37,631 nt of DNA from Faecalibacterium sp. CAG:74. Lineage in GTDB: Bacteria > Bacillota > Clostridia > Christensenellales > Aristaeellaceae. Below the pieces are notes generated by a model. The model was not told where the DNA came from and ran no database searches. It saw only the letters and a list, made by a program, of their open reading frames with translations. The stretch's first letter is position 1. Each line of letters begins with the position of its first letter. The translations under genes were made by a program, and so were the position numbers. Location: NCBI GenBank assembly GCA_000437595.1, contig FR899894.1, positions 1 through 37,631 of the forward strand, read 5' to 3'. Of the stretch, positions 26,711 to 34,810 are shown one piece after another.

Positions 26711-27511
26711 ATGGGTTTTCTGGCAGGAAAGACAGCGATTATTACCGGCGCGGGCTATGCGAAGCTCAGCAACGGCCGCTGCGGTTCGATTGGCTACGGC
26801 ATTGCGACCGCTTACGCCAAGGAAGGCGCGAATCTGGTCATCACGGGGCGCAACGTGAAGAAACTGACCGACGCGAAGGAAGAACTGGAACGCCTCTATG
26901 GCGTGAAGGTGGTGTGCGTGCAGGCGGACGTGAATGACAGCGCGGACAACGAGGCTGTTGTAAACAATGTCGTCAAACAGGCGATTGACACCTTCGGCCG
27001 CATCGACGTGCTGATTAACAACGCGCAGGCTTCCGCATCCGGCGTTCCGCTGGCTGACCATACCACCGAGCAGTTCAATCTCGCGCTGTATTCCGGTCTG
27101 TACGCCACATTCTATTATATGAAGGCGTGCTACCCCTATCTGAAGGAAACAAAGGGCGCGGTCATCAACTTCGCCTCCGGCGCGGGTCTGTTTGGCAACT
27201 ATGGGCAGTGCGCGTATGCCGCGGCAAAAGAAGGCATTCGCGGCCTGACCCGCGTTGCCGCCACCGAATGGGGCAAGGACGGTATCAACGTCAACGTCGT
27301 CTGCCCGCTGGCATGGACGACGCAGCTGGAGAACTTCCAGAAGGCATATCCCGAGGCGTTCAAGGCGAATGTCAAGATGCCCCCGATGGGCCACTACGGC
27401 GACTCCGAGGTGGAAATTGGCCATGTGTGCGTCCAGCTGGCTTCCCCGGACTTCAAATTCATGTCCGGCGAGACCATCACCCTCGAAGGCGGCATGGGTC
27501 AGCGCCCTTAA
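26711..27511 (+). CDS. SDR family oxidoreductase with an extended cofactor loop
   Basis: The 266-residue protein is a short-chain dehydrogenase/reductase with a Rossmann fold. Classical catalytic residues S156, Y169 and K173 (YAAAK) are present, as is NNA at 103-105. The glycine-rich loop is unusual: TGAG is followed by an extra stretch before GSIGYGIA. A serine-isoleucine turn of this kind is typical of FabI enoyl reductases, whereas the YxxxK spacing is classical. CXPL after the catalytic region (VCPLAW) replaces the common PG. The substrate is not predictable. AAGGAGG lies 9 bases before the ATG. A terminator follows, and a LysR gene comes next on the same strand and could regulate it. Confidence 0.87.
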   Translation: MGFLAGKTAIITGAGYAKLSNGRCGSIGYGIATAYAKEGANLVITGRNVKKLTDAKEELERLYGVKVVCVQADVNDSADNEAVVNNVVKQAIDTFGRIDVLINNAQASASGVPLADHTTEQFNLALYSGLYATFYYMKACYPYLKETKGAVINFASGAGLFGNYGQCAYAAAKEGIRGLTRVAATEWGKDGINVNVVCPLAWTTQLENFQKAYPEAFKANVKMPPMGHYGDSEVEIGHVCVQLASPDFKFMSGETITLEGGMGQRP

Positions 27512-27526
27512 CCGCTCGCATCTTTG

Positions 27527-27559
27527 CTCCCTTCTGCGCACCGCGGAAGGGAGTTTTTT
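27527..27559 (+). terminator. Terminator between SDR and LysR genes
   Basis: CTCCCTTC (27527-27534) and GAAGGGAG (27546-27553) are perfect arms, followed by six T residues. LysR starts only 24 bases later, so it depends on read-through or a promoter I cannot see. Confidence 0.85.
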
Positions 27560-27582
27560 GTCCCTCATTGGAGGTTTTTCGC

Positions 27583-28458
27583 ATGAACACCGACCGAATC
27601 GCGTATTTTCTCGCCGTCGTCCGCGAAGGCAGCTTCTCCGCCGCTGCGAAGAACATGTACGTCTCCCAGACCGCCATCAGCCAGCAGATTGCGTCGCTGG
27701 AAAAAGAAATGGGCTGTGCGCTGTTCCACCGTCTGTCTACCGGCGCGGTGCTGACCGACCAAGGCGAGCAGTTTCTCCCCTACGCCGAGCGCCTGATGGG
27801 GATTCAGCTTGAATTGCAGGACGCTTTCGCCGATGCGCACCGTGTGAGCGCCATCCACATCGGCTACAACGGGCCGCTGGAAAAAGAACTGATTGTCGAT
27901 GCGTACCTTTCCCTGCATCCGCACCTGCCCAATTTGGTGATTCACCCGCTGTACCTCTCGCTGACGGCCATGTCCGACGCCCTCTACCGCGGGCAATGCG
28001 ACATGGTGCTGACGCTTCCCGGCGAAATCGACCAGCGGAACACCTATCAGGAGGTACTCTACGATGTGCCGATGATTGCCGCCGTTTCCGAAGCGTCGCC
28101 ATTAGCGGAAAAGTCGATTGTGTCGCTTTCTGATTTACGCGCGTATCCGCTGATTCTGCTTGCCCCCGACCAATCGCGCAGCGGACGCGGCGCGATTCAC
28201 GACTGGGCACAGAATCTGGGATTTCCGAATCAGTCGATTATTTATGCGGATTCGGCAGATATGCAGATTTTGATGGTTTCGCTGAATCTGGGGATTTCCT
28301 TCTTTCCAGCGAGAAAGCCAGCCTATTTCAAGGGCGTGAAGCTGATTCCGCTGACGGAGGATATTGGGCATCATCGGTCGGTGCTGGTGTGCAGACGGCT
28401 GACACCGGCGATTCGGATGATTCGGGACTGCATGATAGAGGAAATGAAAAAGGGCTAA
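27583..28458 (+). CDS. LysR family transcriptional regulator
   Basis: The 291-residue length is standard. The N-terminal winged helix (residues 1-60) shows the LysR signature FSAAAKNMYVSQTAISQQIA and LEKEMGCALFHR. The C-terminal part is the periplasmic-binding-like effector domain, with DMVLTL and DVPMIAAVSEASPLA. Neighbours suggest that it controls the SDR gene upstream, but LysR targets are more often divergent, so this is only a guess. GGAGG lies 8 bases before the ATG. The frame is open far upstream, but that part is a shadow of the SDR gene. The stop codon TAA is the first part of an intergenic repeat (copy D). Confidence 0.9.
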   Translation: MNTDRIAYFLAVVREGSFSAAAKNMYVSQTAISQQIASLEKEMGCALFHRLSTGAVLTDQGEQFLPYAERLMGIQLELQDAFADAHRVSAIHIGYNGPLEKELIVDAYLSLHPHLPNLVIHPLYLSLTAMSDALYRGQCDMVLTLPGEIDQRNTYQEVLYDVPMIAAVSEASPLAEKSIVSLSDLRAYPLILLAPDQSRSGRGAIHDWAQNLGFPNQSIIYADSADMQILMVSLNLGISFFPARKPAYFKGVKLIPLTEDIGHHRSVLVCRRLTPAIRMIRDCMIEEMKKG

Positions 28459-28550
28459 ACACGCGGAAAGAGTATGACGAAGCGCTCAACTCAATCGCGC
28501 GGAGTCCAGCGTAGGCGATCAAAGTGTTTTCTAATCGCCCCCTTGACCCC
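28456..28550. repeat. Mosaic intergenic repeat, copy D
   Basis: It starts at the LysR stop with TAAACACGCGG, continues through AACTCAATCGCGCGGAG, and ends with a degenerate GCGATC/GATTAGA-type arm and CCCCCTTGACCCC. It lies in the same orientation as the first block of copy C. Confidence 0.6.
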
Positions 28551-28602
28551 TGCCAGCATTGACTTGTTCCGCGGTACAATGAATCACACCCGTCCCCGCA
28601 TC

Positions 28603-28649
28603 AAAAAAAGCACCAGCCCTTCGCAGCATTTGCCGCTTCGGTCTGGTGC
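28603..28649 (-). terminator. Terminator of the flavoprotein gene
   Basis: GCACCAG (28610-28616) and CTGGTGC (28643-28649) are perfect arms around a 26-base loop. On the minus strand TTTTTTTGA follows. Confidence 0.75.
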
Positions 28650-28665
28650 CATTTTTATCAACCGA

Positions 28666-30411
28666 TTACTGCTGGTTTGCCGCGTTTTCGCCCGCAATGC
28701 GGCCCATCGACAGCGCGTTCAGGAAAGACGAACCGGACATGTAGACCAGATCGTACAGCGCGCCGTTGGAGGCTTCGCCCGCAGCGTACAGCCCACCGAT
28801 GACCGTGCCATCCGCACGAAGCACCTGCGCGGAGGTGTCCGTCACAACGCCGCCGATCGTACCCGTGTACTGGGGCGCAATCTGCACCGCGTAGAACGGG
28901 CCAACCGTCGCGAAATTCATGAAGTCCACGCGCGCGCCAAACGCCGCATCCACGCCGGTTTCCTTCGCCGCATTGTAGACCGCGATGCAATCCAGGAACG
29001 CCTGCTTATCAAAGCCCAGCTTATCCGCCAGCTCCTCCAGCGTGTCCGCAGAGGTCACCGCCGGGTCATCAACGTTGTTCGCCAGAATCGCCGCATAGTC
29101 CTCGCGGTCAGAGCCGTAGATGCAGTAGTACGGCGCGGCATGACGGTAAATCAGGCTCGGATAGTTCAGGGAATGGCAATATTCGTTGACGAAGCGAACG
29201 CCGGTGTTGTCCACGATCGGCGCCTGACTCCACGGGCCGCCCAGAGAGGTCAGCTCCGCGTTCGTGCCGTCGCCCACGACGTAGGACATGCCCAGACGTG
29301 CGCCCTTCTCATAGACCGCCGCGCCGATGGCCTCCGCCATCAGGATGCCCTCGCCCGTCTGACCCGCGGAGCCGTAGAAGTACGCCACCTGCGCCGCGTC
29401 AACGGGCGTGAAGCGTTCCATCATTTCCTGATTGTTGCCGAAGCCGCCAGTCGCCAATACCGTGCCCTTGGCGTAGATGTTGAAGGTCTGACCGTCCTTT
29501 TCGACCGTCGCGCCGATGCAGTTGCCATTTTCGTCGGTCAGCAGCGCCGTTGCCTTCGTTTCCAGCCAGTATTCCACGCCCAGCTCCTGATTCTTCGCAT
29601 AGAGCAGATCGGTGGGCTTGCCGTTGGAGGCATAGTGGAAGCGATCCACGCCCTCAATCAGGTCGAAGCTCATCGGACGGCCGAACTCGAATCCGTTCTC
29701 CTCCAGCCAGTCAATCAGACCCGCCGCCTGACCCACCACGAAGCGGATGCGATCCTCGTCCATGCCGCTGTCTTCGCGGAAATACTCGTTGTGGTTGTAT
29801 TCCACCCACAGATCGACGTAGGCTTCGCAGGTATCCTCGATGCCGTACTTCTTCTGCTCGGAGGATTCCGGCGCCGCAATGCCGCCGCCCGCCATCGCGG
29901 ATGTGCCGCCGATGGTCGCCAGCTTTTCAATCGCAATGACCTTCGCGCCGGCTTCCGCAGCCGCCATCGCCGCCGCTCCGCCAGCCGCGCCCGTGCCGAT
30001 GACCAGCACATCGCAGGTCAGGTCGGTATAGGTTTCCTTCTCCGCCGCCTCGACCTTCGCCAAGTCCGCGTTCGTCAGCCCCAGCTCCGCCAGTGCAGCC
30101 GCCGCGGCCGCTTTCACCGCGTCGGATGTCACCGTCGCCGCCGTCACGCCGTCCACCTCGACGGAGTTGTTTGCCAGCATCTGCTCCGCCAGCACCTTCG
30201 CCGCCGCTCCACCGATGGAATCAGTCTGCGATGTCGCGTCGATTTCCACGTTCACCAGCTTGTCACCGTCCACGCTCAGCGTGACCGTCACGTTTCCGCC
30301 GCCAAACCCTTCCGCCGTCGCACTCGCTGTCTTGACCTCCGCCAGCGCCGTCGCGCAGGCCATCGTCAGCACCATACACAGGCTGAGCAGCAGCGCCGTC
30401 AGCTTCTTCAT
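28666..30411 (-). CDS. Exported FMN-binding / FAD-dependent reductase
   Basis: A signal peptide (residues 1-24) is followed by an FMN_bind domain. D87-G-V-T-A-A-T93 fits the flavinylation pattern Dxx[ST]GAT, so T93 should carry FMN attached by an ApbE-type enzyme. From residue about 132 comes a fumarate-reductase-like FAD domain with GTGAAGG (139-145), GGTSAMAGGGIA, ATGGFG and the C-terminal AGEASNG. The catalytic arginine normally found in the last motif (ANRLGG in fumarate reductases) is not there; YMSGSSFLNAL takes its place, so fumarate is unlikely as substrate. Such proteins use various organic compounds as extracellular electron acceptors. The ATG at 30411 has AAAGGGG 9 bases upstream. 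No ApbE is in the window. Confidence 0.88.
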   Translation of the reverse strand: MKKLTALLLSLCMVLTMACATALAEVKTASATAEGFGGGNVTVTLSVDGDKLVNVEIDATSQTDSIGGAAAKVLAEQMLANNSVEVDGVTAATVTSDAVKAAAAAALAELGLTNADLAKVEAAEKETYTDLTCDVLVIGTGAAGGAAAMAAAEAGAKVIAIEKLATIGGTSAMAGGGIAAPESSEQKKYGIEDTCEAYVDLWVEYNHNEYFREDSGMDEDRIRFVVGQAAGLIDWLEENGFEFGRPMSFDLIEGVDRFHYASNGKPTDLLYAKNQELGVEYWLETKATALLTDENGNCIGATVEKDGQTFNIYAKGTVLATGGFGNNQEMMERFTPVDAAQVAYFYGSAGQTGEGILMAEAIGAAVYEKGARLGMSYVVGDGTNAELTSLGGPWSQAPIVDNTGVRFVNEYCHSLNYPSLIYRHAAPYYCIYGSDREDYAAILANNVDDPAVTSADTLEELADKLGFDKQAFLDCIAVYNAAKETGVDAAFGARVDFMNFATVGPFYAVQIAPQYTGTIGGVVTDTSAQVLRADGTVIGGLYAAGEASNGALYDLVYMSGSSFLNALSMGRIAGENAANQQ

Positions 30412-30487
30412 GATGAAAAACCCCTTTCCTTTTTGAATGTCTCCGTGCAGGGAAGACACTCTGGTTGCTCTTCGCAACTTTGTGAAA

Positions 30488-30516
30488 AATATACCATACT
30501 TCTCTTCAAAACACAA
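30488..30516 (-). promoter_or_regulatory. Promoter of the flavoprotein gene
   Basis: On the minus strand TTGTGT (30516-30511) and TATATT (30493-30488) are 17 bases apart. Confidence 0.5.
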
Positions 30517-30551
30517 ACATCAATTCAGGAAGGGGGCTATAAGGATTTCTT

Positions 30552-30615
30552 ATACTATTTCCAGATGAAAATGCGCGGCGCAAGCAAATAGCGCAGATGA
30601 ATTGGGAAATCGTAT
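30552..30615. repeat. Palindromic element, copy 3 (degenerate)
   Basis: The left end (30552-30566) is identical to copy 1. The right end (30601-30615) has three changes and no longer pairs fully. The centre has five extra bases from a GCGC-type duplication, giving 64 bp in total. It lies between the divergent flavoprotein and sigma factor genes. Confidence 0.75.
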
Positions 30616-30644
30616 TATTTTTCTCCGCAATTTTTCCTTACCCC

Positions 30645-30672
30645 TGGAAAAACGCACCGCTTTATGCGTCTA
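30645..30672 (+). promoter_or_regulatory. Possible ECF-type promoter of the sigma factor gene
   Basis: TGGAAA (30645-30650), 16 bases, then CGTCTA (30667-30672) resembles the TGAAAC-N16-CGTC pattern of Bacillus SigM/SigW-type sigma factors. It would make the gene self-activated. The -35 is imperfect and no vegetative promoter is clearer. Confidence 0.35.
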
Positions 30673-30712
30673 ATCCATTGAAATCACCATGAAAATGAAA
30701 GGAGGGCAAAGC

Positions 30713-31225
30713 ATGGAGCAGCGATCCCCCAATGAACGCCGCTTGGAAGACTGGATGCGCACCTACGGCACCGCCATCCTGCGCACATGCTTCGTCATCC
30801 TTTCCGACGCGCGTGAAGCTGAGGATGCCATGCAGGACACCTTCCTCCGCGCCTGGCGCGCCATGGACACCTTCGAGCAGCGCAACGGCGCGAGCGTCAA
30901 AACGTGGCTGATGCGCATTGCCATCAATGTCTGCCGCGATTATCAGCGGAAACGGTGGTTTCGGCACATCGACATGCGGCACGCGCTGGAAGACTTGCCG
31001 CAGGGCATGATGACCGTGCTGCCAGAGGATCGGGAATTGATGCTGGACATCCTGCGCTTGCCCGACGACCTCAAAAAACCGCTGATTCTCTACTATTATC
31101 AGGACATGAACCTTCAGGAAACCGCCGATGCACTGGGCATCAGCAAGTCGACGGTGCATACGCGGCTCAAAAAAGCGGAACAGGCGCTCAAACTTTCGCT
31201 GACAGGAGGTGACTGCTATGTCTGA
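30713..31225 (+). CDS. ECF-type RNA polymerase sigma factor
   Basis: The 170-residue protein has the two domains of group IV sigma factors. Region 2 contains DAREAEDAMQDTFLRAWRA and the promoter-melting stretch KTWLMRIAINVCRDYQRK. Region 4 has the helix-turn-helix MNLQETADALGISKSTVHTR. There is no region 3. GGAGGG lies 6 bases before the ATG at 30713. Its last codons overlap the start of the next gene (ATGTCTGA), a common arrangement for a sigma factor and its anti-sigma partner. Targets are unknown; candidates are the flanking flavin genes and itself. Confidence 0.92.
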   Translation: MEQRSPNERRLEDWMRTYGTAILRTCFVILSDAREAEDAMQDTFLRAWRAMDTFEQRNGASVKTWLMRIAINVCRDYQRKRWFRHIDMRHALEDLPQGMMTVLPEDRELMLDILRLPDDLKKPLILYYYQDMNLQETADALGISKSTVHTRLKKAEQALKLSLTGGDCYV

Positions 31226-33764
31226 TAAACTCAAGCGGGTGCTGGATACGAATTTAGCTGGACTGCACGTCACCGACGCGCAGGTGAATGCCGTCCTGCG
31301 CCGCGTTTCGCAGGATGAACAGCGTCCGCGCGTGATTCGCTGGCAGGCCATCGCGGCGGTGCTGCTCGTGCTGGTACTGGGCGCGGGTGTCCTGCTGCAA
31401 ACCGGGATTTTGTCGGACGATTCTCCGCAGCTCACTGCCGACGTCACCCGTCAGGGCGATTTCCTGACGGCGGCACAGGTGAAAAAGCTTCTGGCCAGCG
31501 CGGCGGATTTGCAGTTTTCAGTGGATGAAGAGGCGATTTCGGCGCTGATGACGCAGGTCGAAAAGGACGGTGGCTGTTCGCTCTCCACGCTGCTGGAAAT
31601 TCTCTGCCCTGCGGGGTCGTCGCTGGGGCAGTGGGATATCCGCGCGCAGGTGGCGCTCAGCCAGACGCTTGAAAGAATCGGCTATCAGGGGATTCTGCCG
31701 GGCATGACGCGCGAACCGCTCTCCACCGAAATCACCGCGCAGGACGCCCTTGCCCGCGCAGTTGCCTACATCCGCACCAATGACGACCCGCAGGCGGATT
31801 TCACCAATCTTGATTTCTATCGTGTAGGTATCCGCTTCCTTTCCGGTGTTTATGACGGCACCTGTGAGGGAGCGTATTACTGCGCAAATTTTGATGCGCT
31901 GGATGCGTTCGGCACAACGTACGAAGTCGCGGTGAACGCGGAGGACGGCAGCATTTGCCGAATGCGGCGGGAACGCGGCGCGGGCAGCAATCACACGGCG
32001 GACGAAGTGACCCGCGGCTTCCGGCGCATTTTCGGCTACGACATGCGCACATGGACGCCCATGCAGCTGCGTGTGTACATTCTGGCGCTTTCGCGGGCGG
32101 ATCACTCGTCAATGCAGACGGTGCATGAGCTGTTCCTGAGCGTCGGGCGCGATGGCTTCCCGGATGTTCCGGCGGAAGCGCTGAACCGCGAAGAAGCCAT
32201 TGACGCCGCGCTCGCCATTCAGGGCGGTTCATCGTCCGACGTGCTGGCGGCAGAGTACCTTGCGGGCGCGTCCGGCGACTTCTGGAAGATTGCCATCCGC
32301 CAGCCGAATGCCCCCAGCGGGCAGAGCATCGTCTATCTGGAGCTGAACGGGCTGACCGGTACGCTGCTGACAACGACGTACTCCGGCAATCTCTACGGTT
32401 TGCCGCAGGAGTTTTTCCCCAGTCAGCTGCTGTCCACCCTTGACCGCACGGACTTCTCCCATGGCGTACCCGCCGTGGATGCCGAAACGGCGCAATCTGC
32501 TGCCAGCGATGCCATCCAGCGCCAATATCAGCGGAATATGGCGGAAGAAGGCTACACCTGCTTTATTGAAAGCGATTTTGAGGACACGGCAGGCGGATTC
32601 TCCTACTACACGGGCGGCGGTGTCGTGATCTTCAGCAAGGATGCGCAGAACACGTCGCAGGGTGACATTTACTGGGCAGCGCTGAACTGGTACGGCGAAG
32701 TGCTGGATGTCGGCTGGAACCGCAATCCGCTGGATGCAGCGCGCTTCACGCTGCTGATGCAGGGCTATCTGCCCCCGATTTACCAGCGCGAAACCGTCCA
32801 GCAGCTGCAAGCGCTGCTGACCGGCAGCCAGACGGACGAAGCCGGTCTGCGCCAGATGGAAACAGACGGAACGTTGCCGCTGTTCAACGCCCTGCTGGCG
32901 CTGGAGGTCGTTCCTGATGCCAGCACGAAATCCACCGCCGATGATGTAACCGCTGCCGCCTTGAAATCGCTGAACGCCCATCTGTGCTATGAGAATTCCT
33001 CGTTCCTTGTTTATCGCGAGGATGGTGAGCTGATTTGGCATTTCTGGTTGTCCACCGACATGGGGTACTTCCTCTTGGATGTGCGCGACAGCGACTTGTC
33101 CGTGGTGGGCTCCGTACAGATTCCGAGCTTCAGTGCCCTGCGCGCCAGTATTCTGCTGCCCGTGCGCGTCTGGAACACGCTGGCGGAAAACCTGCGCGTC
33201 ACCAGCTTCTACCGCGACGCGAACACGCAGCCCGGCATCGTCTACGGCATGTACGCCAATCATATTGTTCAGCGCTATGTTGATTTGTACGGTGCCAATA
33301 TCCTGCGCTGGGATCAGGCGACGCTCCGTTCTTTCCAGTCCGCGATAAGCATCAGCGGCAGCTACGTCGGCGACTGGTCTGTTGCCTGCCTGTGTCAGAC
33401 GATTTACCCCGACGTCCCTGACTACGCAATTTCTCAAGAGGTCGCGGCGGAATACGCTGCCCGCGCGCTGGGCGACGATGACTACTCCCTGCGCGGCGGT
33501 GTGCTGATTGACCCCGGCGAGGGCGACCCCATTTGGAAAGTGACGCTGGATTACCCCGACGGGCGCAGCTTCAACGCGGAAGTGGACTGCCGGACAGGCG
33601 CGATTCGGACGCTCCGCCAGCAGGACACGCGCCTCATGCCCTTCTACACGGACTACCTTGATTTCCCTGATGACGGGGAATACTGGTTCCGTAATTTTGT
33701 GCTGGATGAGGTTATCGAGCAAGTACGGACGCAAATGACTGGTCGATACGGCAATAACGTCTGA
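31218..33764 (+). CDS. Single-pass membrane protein with PepSY-like repeats; probable anti-sigma factor
   Basis: The 848-residue protein has about 45 cytoplasmic residues, one membrane helix (about 44-65) and an extracellular part of nearly 780 residues. The outside part contains several segments that resemble PepSY modules. Examples are a helix with EEAIDAAL or SQEVAAEYAARAL, then strands ending DFWKIAI, YWAALNW or IWKVTLDY, and a turn such as AEDGSI or CRTGAIRTL. The short inner part is right for an anti-sigma domain, though I see no zinc motif. The gene overlaps the sigma gene by eight bases and has a GGAGGTGA ribosome site. Sensing of an outside signal with release of the sigma factor is inferred from this arrangement. 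Confidence 0.78.
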   Translation: MSDKLKRVLDTNLAGLHVTDAQVNAVLRRVSQDEQRPRVIRWQAIAAVLLVLVLGAGVLLQTGILSDDSPQLTADVTRQGDFLTAAQVKKLLASAADLQFSVDEEAISALMTQVEKDGGCSLSTLLEILCPAGSSLGQWDIRAQVALSQTLERIGYQGILPGMTREPLSTEITAQDALARAVAYIRTNDDPQADFTNLDFYRVGIRFLSGVYDGTCEGAYYCANFDALDAFGTTYEVAVNAEDGSICRMRRERGAGSNHTADEVTRGFRRIFGYDMRTWTPMQLRVYILALSRADHSSMQTVHELFLSVGRDGFPDVPAEALNREEAIDAALAIQGGSSSDVLAAEYLAGASGDFWKIAIRQPNAPSGQSIVYLELNGLTGTLLTTTYSGNLYGLPQEFFPSQLLSTLDRTDFSHGVPAVDAETAQSAASDAIQRQYQRNMAEEGYTCFIESDFEDTAGGFSYYTGGGVVIFSKDAQNTSQGDIYWAALNWYGEVLDVGWNRNPLDAARFTLLMQGYLPPIYQRETVQQLQALLTGSQTDEAGLRQMETDGTLPLFNALLALEVVPDASTKSTADDVTAAALKSLNAHLCYENSSFLVYREDGELIWHFWLSTDMGYFLLDVRDSDLSVVGSVQIPSFSALRASILLPVRVWNTLAENLRVTSFYRDANTQPGIVYGMYANHIVQRYVDLYGANILRWDQATLRSFQSAISISGSYVGDWSVACLCQTIYPDVPDYAISQEVAAEYAARALGDDDYSLRGGVLIDPGEGDPIWKVTLDYPDGRSFNAEVDCRTGAIRTLRQQDTRLMPFYTDYLDFPDDGEYWFRNFVLDEVIEQVRTQMTGRYGNNV

Positions 33765-33800
33765 TTGCATCAAGCGACGATTTTGCTATTTTTCTGACAA

Positions 33801-33837
33801 GTTTGTCTGGACAAACCGGCATTGCTGCGCGTATAAT
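33801..33837 (+). promoter_or_regulatory. Promoter with overlapping palindrome before the FMN-binding-like gene
   Basis: TGGACA (33808-33813) and TATAAT (33832-33837) are 18 bases apart. GTTTGTC-TG-GACAAAC (33801-33816) is a perfect 7-base-arm palindrome covering the -35. A repressor bound there would block the promoter. Confidence 0.6.
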
Positions 33838-33889
33838 AGTGTTGCTGGTAGAAATTCTGCCAAGTTTCGCAAAAAAGAGGTTGGCTCCT

Positions 33890-34567
33890 ATGAAAAAGTT
33901 TTTCGCACTGCTCCTGTCCATCATGCTGCTGTCCACGGCTGCGCTGGCTGAAGTCAAAATCGGTCAGGTTGAGTATGCCGCACATGGCACGTCCTGCTTC
34001 GCTGTGCTGACCGTCGCGATGGATGGCGACACCATCGTTGCCGCGCACATCGACGAGTTCCAGTTCATGGATGCCGCCACGGCGGAAGGCGTTCCGAACT
34101 CCGACGCTTCCTTCGGTCAGAACTATCCCGAAGGCAAGGTGCTGGCTTCTAAGGTTGTGAACGACGGTCTGTACAGCACCAACATGACGACCAAGGCGGG
34201 CGCAACCACGCCGCTGGGCGTGAGCTACAACGCCATCGAAGCTTTCGTGACCGGCAAGACCATTGCTGAACTGGAAGCTGCCATCGAAGGCAAGACCAAG
34301 GAAGAAATGGTAGACGCCGTCTCCAGCAGCACGCTGGTGGATACGCTGGGCTATGTGCAGGGTCTGCTGGCCGCTGCCAAGGCTGCGAACAACCAGACCG
34401 GCTACTACACCGTCTACAACAAGACCGGTGAAACCGTGAAGGAAGTCAGCATTACCATTAACGCGACCGGCGAAAAGTTTGTCATGGCGACGGACGTTCC
34501 TGCTGATGCGATGGTCACATATCCCTTCTCATGGAGTTCCGCATTCAGTTGCCTGATCAGCCTGTAG
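33890..34567 (+). CDS. Exported FMN-binding-like protein, 3' end altered by an insertion scar
   Basis: A signal peptide (1-20, ending ALA) precedes a domain that resembles FMN_bind modules: strands VLTVAMDGDTIVAAHIDEFQ, then a helical part, then VDAVSSSTLVDT. In the flavinylation pattern Dxx[ST]GAT the last residues here are S145-S-S-T148, so covalent FMN is doubtful. The tail after about residue 210 (YPFSWSSAFSCLISL) is coded by DNA that, on the other strand, is a mobile-element HTH gene. The true C-terminus was therefore probably replaced. GAGG lies 9 bases before the ATG. The protein likely acts outside the cell with the flavin reductase nearby. How much of the domain is missing cannot be told. 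Confidence 0.7.
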   Translation: MKKFFALLLSIMLLSTAALAEVKIGQVEYAAHGTSCFAVLTVAMDGDTIVAAHIDEFQFMDAATAEGVPNSDASFGQNYPEGKVLASKVVNDGLYSTNMTTKAGATTPLGVSYNAIEAFVTGKTIAELEAAIEGKTKEEMVDAVSSSTLVDTLGYVQGLLAAAKAANNQTGYYTVYNKTGETVKEVSITINATGEKFVMATDVPADAMVTYPFSWSSAFSCLISL

Positions 34568-34632
34568 GCATAGGATCTGGACACTTCGAGCTCCTGAGCT
34601 ACTTCTTCTACTCTCATAAATTGGTTTTTCAC
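34414..34632 (-). pseudogene. Truncated HTH (excisionase-like) gene of an integrative element
   Basis: From a GTG at 34632 with AGGAGG just upstream, the frame codes MKNQFMRVEEVAQELEVSRS and continues AYRLIRQLNAELHEKGYVTIA. This matches small helix-turn-helix proteins common in Clostridial conjugative elements. After about 34506 the frame runs antisense into the FMN-binding-like gene (SAGTSVAMTNFSP), so the usual last residues are missing. The gene has a consensus promoter at 34681-34709 and a palindromic operator at its start. It is probably not functional, although its first 42 residues keep the whole HTH. Confidence 0.75.
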
Positions 34633-34648
34633 GTGTTCCTCCTTTTGC

Positions 34649-34672
34649 AAATTAAGCAATAACGCTTAATTT
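34649..34672. promoter_or_regulatory. Palindromic operator between the HTH and XRE genes
   Basis: AAATTAAGC (34649-34657) and GCTTAATTT (34664-34672) are perfect arms with a 6-base spacer. A related half-site, ATTATCGCTTG, lies at about 34692-34702. They are likely bound by the XRE protein. Confidence 0.6.
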
Positions 34673-34680
34673 ACAATACG

Positions 34681-34709
34681 ATTATATTAAACATTATCGC
34701 TTGTGTCAA
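34681..34709 (-). promoter_or_regulatory. Consensus promoter of the truncated HTH gene
   Basis: On the minus strand TTGACA (34709-34704) and TATAAT (34686-34681) are 17 bases apart, a perfect vegetative match. Confidence 0.85.
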
Positions 34710-34754
34710 TAGGCTTTCAAGGAGTATTCCAAACTTTTTTGTTAAATTACCATC

Positions 34755-34783
34755 TTGACGATCTTAAACGGATTTGCTATGAT
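34755..34783 (+). promoter_or_regulatory. Promoter of the XRE regulator gene
   Basis: TTGACG (34755-34760) and TATGAT (34778-34783) are 17 bases apart. Confidence 0.75.
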
Positions 34784-34810
34784 AAATTATCCTGTTCAAG
34801 AGGTGATTTG

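Noticed and set aside
28474..30591. A 705-residue open frame opposite the flavoprotein gene
   Set aside because: It covers a complete well-marked gene on the other strand and shows no domain or ribosome site.
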